64,000 bases of DNA from Lysinibacillus odysseyi (GTDB lineage: Bacteria > Bacillota > Bacilli > Bacillales_A > Planococcaceae). The DNA is taken from assembly GCA_014595895.1 (NCBI GenBank), contig JABUKB010000005.1, forward strand, positions 62,001-126,000, given 5' to 3'. Shown piece by piece: positions 35,556-44,519 of this stretch (position 1 is the first letter of the stretch; the number at the start of each line of letters is the position of its first letter). Under the pieces are notes generated by a model. That model was not told where the DNA came from. It saw nothing but the letters and a program-made list of their open reading frames with translations, and searched no databases. The translations under genes were made by a program, and so were the position numbers.

Positions 35556-35988
35556 TCACATGAGGCAATTACTATTAAATTTAAAACACTGTATGAGTCT
35601 AACATAGCATTTTTTTGTGTTCAACTCTTTTCACTTTTTCAGTATTTTTAGTCTATTTAGAATATTTTTTATCAAAAAAGAGATAATTTTATATGAATAC
35701 CCCTAATGATTACAAATCAAAAAACTACAATTCATTGGGATGATTGCCCTGTCATTTATTTCATTAGCCATGACCCTTCGAATAACGCTTGCTGCGGTAA
35801 ATTGACTGCACTTTTTTCAAAAATGAAATAAAGAATTGAACATTCTATAACATTATTTGCATGATGACAACACTATTAGCGCTTGTGTTTGCATATATTG
35901 CGAGTAACAATACAACAATACGCGATTAACACAAACATATGTACTCATTTGTGATATAATGATTCATATTATTTTAAAGGAGAGTATT

Positions 35989-36540
35989 ATGTTTCGCAGA
36001 CGTCGTAAGAAAAAAAATAAACACTTCCCTTTCATGCGCCTCTTGCCATTTTTAATAGCCGGTGCTGGCGGCTGGTATATATTCGAAACAGCACAAGGCT
36101 TTGGTATTGGGATAGGCGTTTATATCATTTTATGGTTATTCATTAAAATCTGGTCAAACTCCAGACATTCTGCACGCTTGCGTAAAGCAGGCATCGCAGA
36201 GGTCGATACAATGACAGGAGAAGAGTTCGAACACTTTCTCGGTGAGTTATTTAAACGAAGGGGATTTAGGGTATCTTATACAAAGGCTAGTGGCGACTAC
36301 GGGGCTGACCTTATTCTGAAGGATGGCGGAGATATAATCGCTGTCCAAGCAAAGCGTTATAACAGCACAGTAGGCGTGAAGGCTGTGCAAGAAATCATTG
36401 GTGCCGTCAAAATGTACAACGCTACGGAAGCATGGGTCGTAACCAACAGTACTTTTACTAAACAAGCGAAAAAATTAGCAGATATCAATGACGTCTATTT
36501 AATCGATCGACAAGAACTAATTAGCATGATATTAGAATAA
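35989..36540 (+). CDS. Membrane-anchored Mrr-like restriction endonuclease domain protein
   Basis: The 183-aa protein has a very basic N-terminus, two transmembrane helices (about 16-34 and 36-54) and a C-terminal Mrr-type nuclease domain. The catalytic pattern is visible: E79 in MTGEEFEHFLG, D107 in GDYGADLIL, and Q120-A-K122 in VQAKRY. Such TM-Mrr proteins are common in Firmicutes; their targets are unknown. ATG at 35989 follows AAAGGAG, with an extended TG-A-TATAAT box near 35951-35959. Confidence 0.85.
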   Translation: MFRRRRKKKNKHFPFMRLLPFLIAGAGGWYIFETAQGFGIGIGVYIILWLFIKIWSNSRHSARLRKAGIAEVDTMTGEEFEHFLGELFKRRGFRVSYTKASGDYGADLILKDGGDIIAVQAKRYNSTVGVKAVQEIIGAVKMYNATEAWVVTNSTFTKQAKKLADINDVYLIDRQELISMILE

Positions 36541-36568
36541 CATCTTCCTTGCTGAAGATGTTTTTTTA
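36541..36568 (+). terminator. Terminator after the Mrr-like gene
   Basis: CATCTTC and GAAGATG (36541-36547 with 36554-36560) then seven T residues. Confidence 0.85.
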
Positions 36569-36639
36569 AGTTTTTGATTTGGTTTCTATGCGGATATTGA
36601 TTACTATTTTCTATAACAAGTATAGAAAGGAGATTTTCG

Positions 36640-37491
36640 ATGAAGCAATTGCAATCAAGAATGGACTATGCAGCAAAACGATTTCGCCAGGCCGAATATG
36701 AGGAAGCAAGAATCGTTTTCACCTCCCTGTTAAAAACCTATAAAAAACAGCAAGCTACAAAAGAAGTCTGCCTTTGTCTTTATAGACTTGCGTGTATTGC
36801 TTATGTGCGAGGAGAAGTGCAAAATTTCCAACAGTTATTTCATGAATATCAGGCTTTAGCTAAACCGCTAAATGATTTGCAACTGCGCATAGAATATTAT
36901 GTCCTATGCGGGCTGGCAGAGCTAGGGGTCCAGCGTTATGAGCATGCCATTAAAGCTTTTACTCAAGTATTGGCTCTGACGAATGATGAGCAATTTATCA
37001 AACAAAAGGTATCGGCAAGCTTATATATTCAACGTTGTCATATTTTACTAGAAGACTATGAAAAGTCTCTGGAAATGAGTGATTTTATATGGCAAGAGCA
37101 TGCTGATGTCATTCACCCGGATACCGGTCAACTTTTCCATTATCTGCTGAATCGTGCTGATACAATGCTTGCTCTTGGACGGTTACAAGAAGCGGACGGA
37201 TTGATTACGCAGTGTGAGCGGCATGCTGATTATGCGATATCGCCAATTGAGCATATCAAAACAATGTTGACCCGCGCGAAATATCAATTGGCTGATGACG
37301 AGCCGCAGCTTGCCCTGACAATGCTAGAGCAGGCAGAAGTACTCGCGTTAGAGCAGGAAAATGCAAATGCGCTAAGCGAAATTTATGAAACATACGTGAA
37401 AAACCATGAGCAGCTTAATAACCCGCAGCAAGCATTAGTTTATGCGAAAAAACGGCTGAAGCTGCAGAAGAACTTACTGCCTCAACAGTAA
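36640..37491 (+). CDS. Tetratricopeptide-repeat protein, 283 aa
   Basis: All-helical protein with TPR-like repeats over the whole length, for example YEEARIVFTSLLKTYKKQQ and YEHAIKAFTQVLALTND. It resembles the N-terminal sensory part of the TPR-GGDEF protein at 25396 in style, but has no output domain. No catalytic motif. AAAGGAG precedes the ATG. It may scaffold or sense protein partners. Confidence 0.75.
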   Translation: MKQLQSRMDYAAKRFRQAEYEEARIVFTSLLKTYKKQQATKEVCLCLYRLACIAYVRGEVQNFQQLFHEYQALAKPLNDLQLRIEYYVLCGLAELGVQRYEHAIKAFTQVLALTNDEQFIKQKVSASLYIQRCHILLEDYEKSLEMSDFIWQEHADVIHPDTGQLFHYLLNRADTMLALGRLQEADGLITQCERHADYAISPIEHIKTMLTRAKYQLADDEPQLALTMLEQAEVLALEQENANALSEIYETYVKNHEQLNNPQQALVYAKKRLKLQKNLLPQQ

Positions 37492-37507
37492 ATATCGACC
37501 ATCAAGA

Positions 37508-37551
37508 CAAGGGGCTGTGCCATAAGCAAATACTTGCGGCACAGCCCCTTG
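37508..37551. terminator. Bidirectional terminator between TPR and nos genes
   Basis: A perfect 14-bp GC-rich stem (37508-37521 with 37538-37551) between two convergent genes. Confidence 0.85.
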
Positions 37552-37560
37552 TTACTATAT

Positions 37561-38619
37561 CTAATAAGGTCTTGATTGGTAGAAATAATTAGGCTTCAGA
37601 ATAAGATTGGGAATCGGCTGGTGGAAAATGTGCGTTGTAGCTGGGGACATCGGCGGAACAAGCCATGTCCAGTTGCCTGTCACGTTTCGATCCTCTTTGC
37701 CTTCCAACTCTTGGAACAACTTGAACTGATGGGCTGCTGTATGGTGATCTACAATGCTGACACCCGCTTCTTTAAAGGAATGCAGCACTGCGACATTTAA
37801 TTCTACTAAAGCCCGGTCCTTCCAAAGAGAGAGATTGGAATCCCGGTTGATTTTCAAAACATCAGCCACGCGTGGCAATAAATTATAACGCTTTTCATCT
37901 GCAAAATTACGTGCCCCGATTTCCGTACCCATATACCAGCCATTGAACGGTGCTGCTTGAAAATCAATGCCAGCGCAGTTAAAACGCATATCTGAAATAA
38001 TAGGCACGGCATACCATTTCAATTGTAAATCTGCTATTTCCTCATGCTCCGGATGAGCAATATCGACCTCTAACACGTCTTCCGCTGGGATTTCATAGAA
38101 CACAGGAGCTCCATTATCTATTTGAATAACAAGCGGTAAAATGTCAAAAGCAGTCCCGGCAGGCTGCCAACCTAAATTTAAGCAAACTTCTGTAAACTCC
38201 ACAGAATGCGGATCACCTATCACACCATCTGCGGTTTCATAACCGGCATAACGCAATAATTGGTGATTAAAAATCCTGACACGAGTTGGATGAAAAATAG
38301 TAATAGCAGGTCGCAGCCTTCCTTCATTCGTCGCAAAACGAATATGCCGAAGCAAAGCCTCAAAAACAGAATGCGCATCTAGCGCTTCCCTCTCATCAAA
38401 AACCTGCAGCGATGACCAAAACAGACGGCCAATACATTTATTGCTATTTCGCCATGCCACACGTGCACCAAATGTTAGCTCTTCGGTCGTTGGAATATAC
38501 TCACCCATTAGTTCAATTTGCGCTATTCTCTTTGTAAGCCAGGCATCTGATTGTTGTTTTTCTGTTTTATATAAATGCAAAAACTCTAACATTTCTTGTT
38601 GTTTTGTTATTGTTATCAT
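37561..38619 (-). CDS. nos: Bacterial nitric oxide synthase, oxygenase domain
   Basis: A 352-aa heme enzyme that oxidises L-arginine to nitric oxide and citrulline. The heme cysteine is C62 in WRNSNKCIGRLFW, and the arginine-binding region includes the substrate Glu near GTEIGARNF. As in other Bacillales, no reductase domain is fused and no partner reductase gene is adjacent; electrons probably come from a general flavodoxin or sulfite-reductase-type protein. GGGGGA lies before ATG at 38619. Confidence 0.95.
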   Translation of the reverse strand: MITITKQQEMLEFLHLYKTEKQQSDAWLTKRIAQIELMGEYIPTTEELTFGARVAWRNSNKCIGRLFWSSLQVFDEREALDAHSVFEALLRHIRFATNEGRLRPAITIFHPTRVRIFNHQLLRYAGYETADGVIGDPHSVEFTEVCLNLGWQPAGTAFDILPLVIQIDNGAPVFYEIPAEDVLEVDIAHPEHEEIADLQLKWYAVPIISDMRFNCAGIDFQAAPFNGWYMGTEIGARNFADEKRYNLLPRVADVLKINRDSNLSLWKDRALVELNVAVLHSFKEAGVSIVDHHTAAHQFKLFQELEGKEDRNVTGNWTWLVPPMSPATTHIFHQPIPNLILKPNYFYQSRPY

Positions 38620-38736
38620 TTTCTATTCCCCCACATCTCCATTGTAGAAGAATCGAAACAACTCCCTCAACCTTTTGCCTGACTATTCAAACATATATAT
38701 TATATAAATGATTTAATTCAGACATATTTCATATAG

Positions 38737-38772
38737 AAAAAGGTACCAGGAGCCTAAACCCCTAGTACCTTT
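38737..38772 (-). terminator. Terminator of the RND pump gene
   Basis: AAAGGTAC (38739-38746) pairs with GTACCTTT (38765-38772); T-run on the minus strand. A second short dyad (ATACCGC/GCGGTAT) lies nearer the stop. Confidence 0.8.
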
Positions 38773-38803
38773 CGTATTTCAGCATACCGCAATCGCGGTA
38801 TTT

Positions 38804-41800
38804 TTAGTTTTCTTCTATATTTCTACGGTTTTTCTTCAGCATTTTTGAAAGCACTTCATAGACGATTGGTACAATAACCAACGTTAATAATGTGGAAGAT
38901 AATAAACCGCCGATTACTGTAATGGCTAAGTCTTTGGAAATCAGACCGCCGCCACCGCCACCAAGCGCCATTGGCAACATGGCACCGATTGTCGCAATGG
39001 CTGTCATCAGGATCGGACGCAGACGTGTTGCACCGGCCTCTAAAATGGCTTCGCGCATCGTTAGCCCTCCACGCTCCATGTGAATAATGCGGTCTACTAA
39101 TACGATTGCGTTTGTTACGACGATACCGATTAACATCAAGAGACCCATCATAACAGATACGGAAATCGTTTGGTTTGTAAGGAATAAACCAACCCATGAA
39201 CCGATTACGGCAAATGGTAACGAGAACAGGATTGCAAATGGCGCTAACCCTTCTCCAAATGTCACAACAAGGATAAAGTAAACAATCGCAACTGCTGCAA
39301 TCATCGCTATAATTAATTGCGTAAATGTTTCAGCCATATCTGCTGCGACACCTGCTACTCCCAGTGTTACACCTTTTGGTAAATCTAATTTTTCTACTTT
39401 TTCATCAGCAGCAGACGTTGCTTTTGAAATATCATCTTCTGTAATGGTTGCAGACACTGTCGTGTAGTACTCGCCTTTAGAACGTGAAATAGAGTTCAGC
39501 GTCTCGCCTTCCTCTACACCTACTAGCTCACCGATTGTCATCATTGTGCCCATCGCTGTTTTAATTTCTGTATCCAATACATCTTCAATCGATGTCGCTG
39601 CTGCTTTTGCCTCACGTTTTACCACAACTTCTAAATCTTCCCCATCCGTGCGTACCGTTGTAAGCACTTCTTTGGCTGATTTTTCTGTTAGGGCCATGAC
39701 AATTTGACCCGTTGTTAAGCCATATTGCAGAACATCTTGCTGATCAACTGTCAGTACATGTTCTACATATGCGTCTTCAAAATCTGTCGATACATCTTTT
39801 AAACCATCCACTTCCACCAATACCGACTCTACATCTTTTACTGCTTTTGATAAATCTTCTAAATCTTCACTATATAATGTGTAGCTTACTTCATTTGTTG
39901 AAGCAGTTGCCATGGCAAAGTTTTGCGTTTTCCATTCACCTGTTTGGTCAATATTAAACAAGTATTCTTCTACTTCTTCACGAGCCGCCGGGAAGTCTTT
40001 CATATCCGGATCAAAAATCAGATACATCAAGGCTCCATTAGTGCTTCCGCCCATCATCATCGCTGCTGGGTCGATGTTGTCTGGGTCATTGATCGAAATT
40101 TGCAAAATATCGATATCGTCACGCTTCATTAGCTCTTGCTCGACTTCTTCAATATTTTTCTCTGTCTGCTCCATTAATTCGCCAGCTTCTGGTGTGTATG
40201 TTAAGTACATTACCTTTTCTTCATTGGAACCCATAAATGAGAAACCAATCAACGGAGTCAATGCCAATGAACCTACTAATAATAAGACAGCAATAATAGA
40301 CGTAATCCATTTATGGTTTAAACATTTTGCTAGTACGCCACGGTACCAAATTGCCAGTTTCCCTACTTCTTTATGAGCACCTTCTGCCTTTTGACCGTAA
40401 ATCTGTTTACGGAATAAGAAGTGCGATAATGCTGGCACGATTGTAATCGCTACAAGAAGCGATGCACCAAGCGCAAATGTCATCGTCAATGCGAACGGCG
40501 TGAATAACTCGCCTACCATTCCGCCAACAAAAATAAGCGGAGCAAATACTGCAACCGTTACTAATGTTGAAGACAGGATTGGCTTGAACATTTCGATTGT
40601 CGCTTCACGAATCAATGCGCGGCCTTGCAATTTTTCTTCTTTCAAATGCATACGACGGTAAATATTTTCTACAACAACAATTGAGTCATCGATTACACGG
40701 CCGATTGCTACCGTAACCGCACCTAGCGTCATAATATTTAACGTAATATCCATCCAATTTAATAGCAGTAATGCCATGAAAATCGATACTGGAATCGAGA
40801 TAATCGAAATAATTGTCGATTTCCAATCACGCAAGAATAATAAAATAATTAATACAGCAATTAGACCCCCAAAAACTGCCTTTTCAATCATCGTAAATAC
40901 CGATTCTTTGATAGGCTCCCCTTGGTCAAGTGAAATATCCACTTGCAGGCCGCTAATAGCTTCCTCTTGTTCCTCGATCAGCTCTTTTACTGCGTCTACT
41001 ACTGTTACAGTGTTGGCTTCTTGACCTTTTACGATTTGAATGGCAATGGCATCCTGACCGTTTGTACGAGAAACCGACTGTACCTTACCTTGTAATTCAA
41101 TTGTTGCAATATCACCTAAGCGAACGAACGGTGAAGGGTTTGTTGCGCTTGGCGTAACGGGAATTAAAAGCTCTTTCAATTCTTCTATCGATTTTACTTT
41201 ACCGTCTACTGAAACTGCTTGCTCACCAACGGCAAAATCATATAAACCAAGCGAAATCGCCATATCACTTGCTTGCACCATTTGCTTTACCGTGTCTTCT
41301 GTTAAACCAAGCGCTTCCATTTTCTCTGTATCATACGTAAATGAAACTTGCTCGATATGCTGCCCGGTAATGGTTGCAGAAGCAACCCCATCGATTTTTT
41401 CAATTTTAGGCAGTAATACATCCTCCACTGTGGAAGTTAAATCCACAATATCCTCTTCTGTACTGCTCACCGATAATGCCACAACTGGCATCATGTTCAT
41501 ACTAATCGCCATAACTGTCGGATCTTGGACCTCTTCCGGCAATTTTACAGTATCAAGGGCAGACTCTAGCTGACGCTTTTTCTCATCCATATCAACCCCG
41601 TACTCATACTCCACTTGCACTTGAGAAAGATTCGATGAGGATGTCGAATAAACTGCCTTTACATCTTCTAAACTCTCTAATGCTTTCTCAAAAGGAATCG
41701 AGACGTCATTCATTACTTGTTCTGATGTCGCACCTGGATATACTCCCATCACAATTAAATATGGGATTGAAATATCTGGAATCGACTCCATTTTCATACG

Positions 41801-41905
41801 TGTCCCGGAATAAATACCTGACGCTGTAATGATAATCGTTAACAACCATACAGCCAGCTTATTTTTCAGGACGAAATTGACTAAACCTTTCACCTTTGCA
41901 CCCAC
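38804..41905 (-). CDS. RND-family efflux pump (AcrB/SwrC type)
   Basis: A 1,033-aa proton-driven exporter with about 12 helices and two large extracytoplasmic loops. Conserved signs are the opening FVLKNKLAVWLLT, the central TLGAVTVAIGRVIDDSIVVVENI segment with its paired aspartates, and a second half starting near GLAPFAILFSLPFAVIG. In Gram-positives such pumps (SwrC/YerP) export lipopeptides or toxic compounds. No membrane-fusion or outer-membrane partner is adjacent. TetR at 41989 is divergent and shares the promoter. Confidence 0.93.
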   Translation of the reverse strand: MGAKVKGLVNFVLKNKLAVWLLTIIITASGIYSGTRMKMESIPDISIPYLIVMGVYPGATSEQVMNDVSIPFEKALESLEDVKAVYSTSSSNLSQVQVEYEYGVDMDEKKRQLESALDTVKLPEEVQDPTVMAISMNMMPVVALSVSSTEEDIVDLTSTVEDVLLPKIEKIDGVASATITGQHIEQVSFTYDTEKMEALGLTEDTVKQMVQASDMAISLGLYDFAVGEQAVSVDGKVKSIEELKELLIPVTPSATNPSPFVRLGDIATIELQGKVQSVSRTNGQDAIAIQIVKGQEANTVTVVDAVKELIEEQEEAISGLQVDISLDQGEPIKESVFTMIEKAVFGGLIAVLIILLFLRDWKSTIISIISIPVSIFMALLLLNWMDITLNIMTLGAVTVAIGRVIDDSIVVVENIYRRMHLKEEKLQGRALIREATIEMFKPILSSTLVTVAVFAPLIFVGGMVGELFTPFALTMTFALGASLLVAITIVPALSHFLFRKQIYGQKAEGAHKEVGKLAIWYRGVLAKCLNHKWITSIIAVLLLVGSLALTPLIGFSFMGSNEEKVMYLTYTPEAGELMEQTEKNIEEVEQELMKRDDIDILQISINDPDNIDPAAMMMGGSTNGALMYLIFDPDMKDFPAAREEVEEYLFNIDQTGEWKTQNFAMATASTNEVSYTLYSEDLEDLSKAVKDVESVLVEVDGLKDVSTDFEDAYVEHVLTVDQQDVLQYGLTTGQIVMALTEKSAKEVLTTVRTDGEDLEVVVKREAKAAATSIEDVLDTEIKTAMGTMMTIGELVGVEEGETLNSISRSKGEYYTTVSATITEDDISKATSAADEKVEKLDLPKGVTLGVAGVAADMAETFTQLIIAMIAAVAIVYFILVVTFGEGLAPFAILFSLPFAVIGSWVGLFLTNQTISVSVMMGLLMLIGIVVTNAIVLVDRIIHMERGGLTMREAILEAGATRLRPILMTAIATIGAMLPMALGGGGGGLISKDLAITVIGGLLSSTLLTLVIVPIVYEVLSKMLKKNRRNIEEN

Positions 41906-41912
41906 CTTGGAT

Positions 41913-41964
41913 TTGACTTACTTTATACAGATAATTATAATAATGACTAATCGGTCAAAAGTCA
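41913..41964. promoter_or_regulatory. Face-to-face promoters and TetR operator
   Basis: Plus strand, for the TetR gene: TTGACT, 17-base spacer, TATAAT (41913-41941). Minus strand, for the pump: TTGACT, 17-base spacer, TATTAT overlapping the same DNA. The dyad TGACTAATCGGTCA at 41944-41957 overlaps both, so one TetR site could repress both directions. Confidence 0.75.
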
Positions 41965-41988
41965 ACGAATTAAATAGGAGTGTCATAA

Positions 41989-42819
41989 ATGGTTAAAAAA
42001 CAATTGATTATGGAGAATGCTCTGGAACTGTTTTCACAGCAAGGCTTCGAAGCAACCTCTATTCAACAAATCACAGATAAATGCGGGATTTCCAAAGGAG
42101 CCTTTTACTTATCTTTCAAGTCAAAAGAAGCTCTTATTTTATCGTTAATCGATCAGTTTTTGAATGAAAATATTCTAGAAATTGAACGCTTGGTCAACCC
42201 TTCTGCCCCATCCGATGATTTACTGTATATGTACTATACATATTCCTTCGACTCTTTAAAAAAACACGCATCGCTTGCTAAGTTATTTTTAATGGAACCG
42301 AAAACGGCCTTTAACGCTGAAATTTTTCAAAGGCTGGCGAAATATAACAGTACATTTAACGAGATTGTCCGTACGATTATCCACAAACAATTTCCTGAGT
42401 TGGAGGAAAATCGAGCAGCGGACATCGTGTACCTTGTTCAAGCCTTCCTCCGCGGGTATAGTGAGCTATTTATCATGGAAAATACACCCGTAGATATGGA
42501 GGTGCTGTGTCGCTCCTTATCAGAAAAAGTAGCGGTCATTGCCAAATATGGACAAACTACCTGTATTTCTACTCAATGGTTGCAGTTACGAAACTGCCAA
42601 ACCTTACAGCTAAATAAGGAGGAGCTCATTGCATTTTTACAACAAGCCCTAGAAGATGCAGAAAATGAACTGATTGAGCAGTCTATTCGTTTACTATGCG
42701 AACATGTACAAGCTCCCTCTTTACCTTTTGCAGTAGAACAAGGGTTATTAAATAACTTGCGTGACAATACCGCTAGTGCATGGGTTGCCTACATGTACGA
42801 GATCTCCAATAAGTCCTAG
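41989..42819 (+). CDS. TetR-family repressor of the RND pump
   Basis: A 276-aa regulator, longer than a typical TetR (about 200 aa). The N-terminal helix-turn-helix includes FSQQGFEATSIQQITDKCGI (about residues 15-35) and the following SKGAFYLSFKSKEAL. The C-terminal part binds an unknown ligand. It is divergent from the pump, and an inverted repeat sits at the shared promoter, so autorepression plus control of the pump is likely. Confidence 0.9.
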   Translation: MVKKQLIMENALELFSQQGFEATSIQQITDKCGISKGAFYLSFKSKEALILSLIDQFLNENILEIERLVNPSAPSDDLLYMYYTYSFDSLKKHASLAKLFLMEPKTAFNAEIFQRLAKYNSTFNEIVRTIIHKQFPELEENRAADIVYLVQAFLRGYSELFIMENTPVDMEVLCRSLSEKVAVIAKYGQTTCISTQWLQLRNCQTLQLNKEELIAFLQQALEDAENELIEQSIRLLCEHVQAPSLPFAVEQGLLNNLRDNTASAWVAYMYEISNKS

Positions 42820-42840
42820 TTACATTTACGTTGTGTCAAG

Positions 42841-42871
42841 GTGGATAGTTCCATAACTATCCATCTTTTTT
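42841..42871 (+). terminator. Terminator after the TetR gene
   Basis: GTGGATAGTT pairs with AACTATCCAT (42841-42850 with 42855-42864), followed by T residues. Confidence 0.85.
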
Positions 42872-43043
42872 ATGAATGAATTGTGACAGGATATGTAAAA
42901 ACTTCGAACTGAAGAAAGAAAATCCACTTAAACATCCCCTTGCATGTAGAAAAATAAGGATGATTTTATATAAAGGATCACTTCCACCCGATTTATAATA
43001 GTATTAATTTCAAATAATTGTTATAATTACAGAACAATATATA

Positions 43044-43089
43044 AAAGAGGTTATCCGTTTTCGAAAATTCGAGAAGGGGTAGCCTCTTT
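43044..43089 (+). promoter_or_regulatory. Leader hairpin before the CDF exporter
   Basis: A 13-bp stem (43044-43056 with 43077-43089, two G-U pairs) ends in TTTCGTGTTT about 35 bases before the start. It could be an attenuator. I compared it with the NiCo (czcD) riboswitch and saw no match. Confidence 0.5.
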
Positions 43090-43123
43090 CGTGTTTAAAG
43101 AAGTTTTTCGAGGGGGAAACATT

Positions 43124-44029
43124 TTGGAACAGTATACAAACTTACGCTTAGGCGAAAGAGGAGCGTATTTATCCATTATTGCCTATATTTTTTTAAGTAT
43201 ACTAAAACTGACCGTAGGCTATATGGGCGATTCCGAAGCATTAAAAGCAGATGGTTTGAATAATACGACGGATATTATAGCATCAATTGCGGTATTAATT
43301 GGTTTAAGAATTTCACAGCGTCCTCCTGATAATGAGCATCGTTACGGTCATTTCCGTGCCGAAACACTGGCGTCACTAATTGCTGCATTTATTATGGTAT
43401 ATGTTGGCATTCAAGTGTTGCTTACGGCAATAAAAAATATGATTACCCCAATTAACCAAGAACCAAGCGTACAAACGATTGTCGTTTCGATATTTAGTGC
43501 GGTAGTGATGTATGGAGTTTATAAATACAATACCTATCTAGCCAATAAAATAAATAGCATAGCAGTAAAAGCAGCGGCTTATGATAACCGTTCGGATGCT
43601 CTCGTGAGTATTGGAACAGCAGCAGGGATTACAGCTGCAATCTTAGGTTTTCCAATCATTGATACGTTAACAGCGTTTATAATCGGTTTAATCATTATTA
43701 AAACAGCGTTTGAAATTCTTAAGGAAGCGATGTTTTCTTTAACAGATGGCTTCGATACGAAACTAATAGAGACTATTGAAGAGAAAGTTGCACAAATTCC
43801 ACGTGTCCGCAAAGTCGAAGAAGTACGTGGCAGATCACATGGCAGTGCTATATTAGTCGATATTACAGTAAGTGTGAACCCAAATTTAAATGTGCGTGAG
43901 TCCCATGCTATTACGGAACAAATAGAACAAGTATTAAGGCAGTTAAATTCATATGCAACAGCACTTATCCATATAGAGCCATATGAACCAAAAGAAATCG
44001 TTATTTGTGAGGATGACTATCATTTTTAG
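43124..44029 (+). CDS. Cation diffusion facilitator, probable manganese-type exporter
   Basis: A 301-aa metal exporter with six helices and a C-terminal cytoplasmic domain. The metal motifs are N46-xxx-D50 in helix 2 (GLNNTTD) and D-xxx-D in helix 5 (YDNRSDALVS). This pattern is associated with manganese CDFs (such as MntE), while zinc CDFs usually have HxxxD. The metal call is inference. TTG at 43124 has GAGGGGG upstream; the in-frame upstream GTG at 43091 would overlap the leader hairpin. Confidence 0.82.
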   Translation: MEQYTNLRLGERGAYLSIIAYIFLSILKLTVGYMGDSEALKADGLNNTTDIIASIAVLIGLRISQRPPDNEHRYGHFRAETLASLIAAFIMVYVGIQVLLTAIKNMITPINQEPSVQTIVVSIFSAVVMYGVYKYNTYLANKINSIAVKAAAYDNRSDALVSIGTAAGITAAILGFPIIDTLTAFIIGLIIIKTAFEILKEAMFSLTDGFDTKLIETIEEKVAQIPRVRKVEEVRGRSHGSAILVDITVSVNPNLNVRESHAITEQIEQVLRQLNSYATALIHIEPYEPKEIVICEDDYHF

Positions 44030-44058
44030 CATGTAGCATATTAAATAATTCTAAATCA

Positions 44059-44096
44059 AAGTTCATTACTAAGATTGTTTAGTGATGGACTTTTTT
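44059..44096 (+). terminator. Terminator after the CDF gene
   Basis: Fourteen-bp stem with two G-U pairs (44059-44072 with 44079-44092), then TTTTTT. Confidence 0.85.
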
Positions 44097-44149
44097 CGTT
44101 TAAAAAGTGAAGGATAATAAAATCTAATTATATTATTGAACAGTGAAAA

Positions 44150-44202
44150 CGCTCCCAAAACGACGTTTGGGTGAGTTTTTATCTGAAACTGAAACTGAAA
44201 CT
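44150..44202. repeat. CCCAAA hairpin plus TGAAAC triplet repeat
   Basis: CTCCCAAA (44152-44159) and TTTGGGTGAG (44166-44175) form a hairpin with five T residues behind. TGAAAC then occurs three times in a row (44184-44201). The hairpin core resembles two other CCCAAA sites at 44591 and 44647. Confidence 0.55.
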
Positions 44203-44216
44203 AATTAATCTTGGTC

Positions 44217-44519
44217 TCAAATCGTATTTTTTTTAAAAGTTTTTTTCAAAACATCGGAAAAATCTAAAACAAAAACAGTGAGTGATAACGCAATTTGTTG
44301 CTCGATATCTAAATTATTTAGATAAAAATAAACGATAATTCCTGAAACTACTAGCAGAGCTAATGATTTAAATCTTTTATGCTTATTTTTTTCATCCAGC
44401 AAAGATAGGGCTATTGGAAAAATAAATAAATAGAAATTCGTTGGATACCAAATAAAAACTAAGTAAGATAGACACAATACGAAACGAAAATGTAAATTAG
44501 ATTTAGAATTTAACTTCAC
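44217..44519 (-). CDS. Small hypothetical membrane protein, 100 aa
   Basis: Highly hydrophobic product with about three membrane helices (FVLCLSYLVFIWYPTNFYLF near the start) and a lysine-rich end. Its ribosome site is GAGCC-like and weak. Codon use is AT-rich. No family recognised. It lies in a poorly coding stretch between repeated CCCAAA dyads, so it may be accessory DNA. Confidence 0.5.
   Translation of the reverse strand: MKLNSKSNLHFRFVLCLSYLVFIWYPTNFYLFIFPIALSLLDEKNKHKRFKSLALLVVSGIIVYFYLNNLDIEQQIALSLTVFVLDFSDVLKKTFKKNTI

Noticed and set aside
43000-43124. NiCo (czcD) riboswitch in front of the CDF gene
   Set aside because: The expected conserved core of the motif is absent; only a simple hairpin is present.
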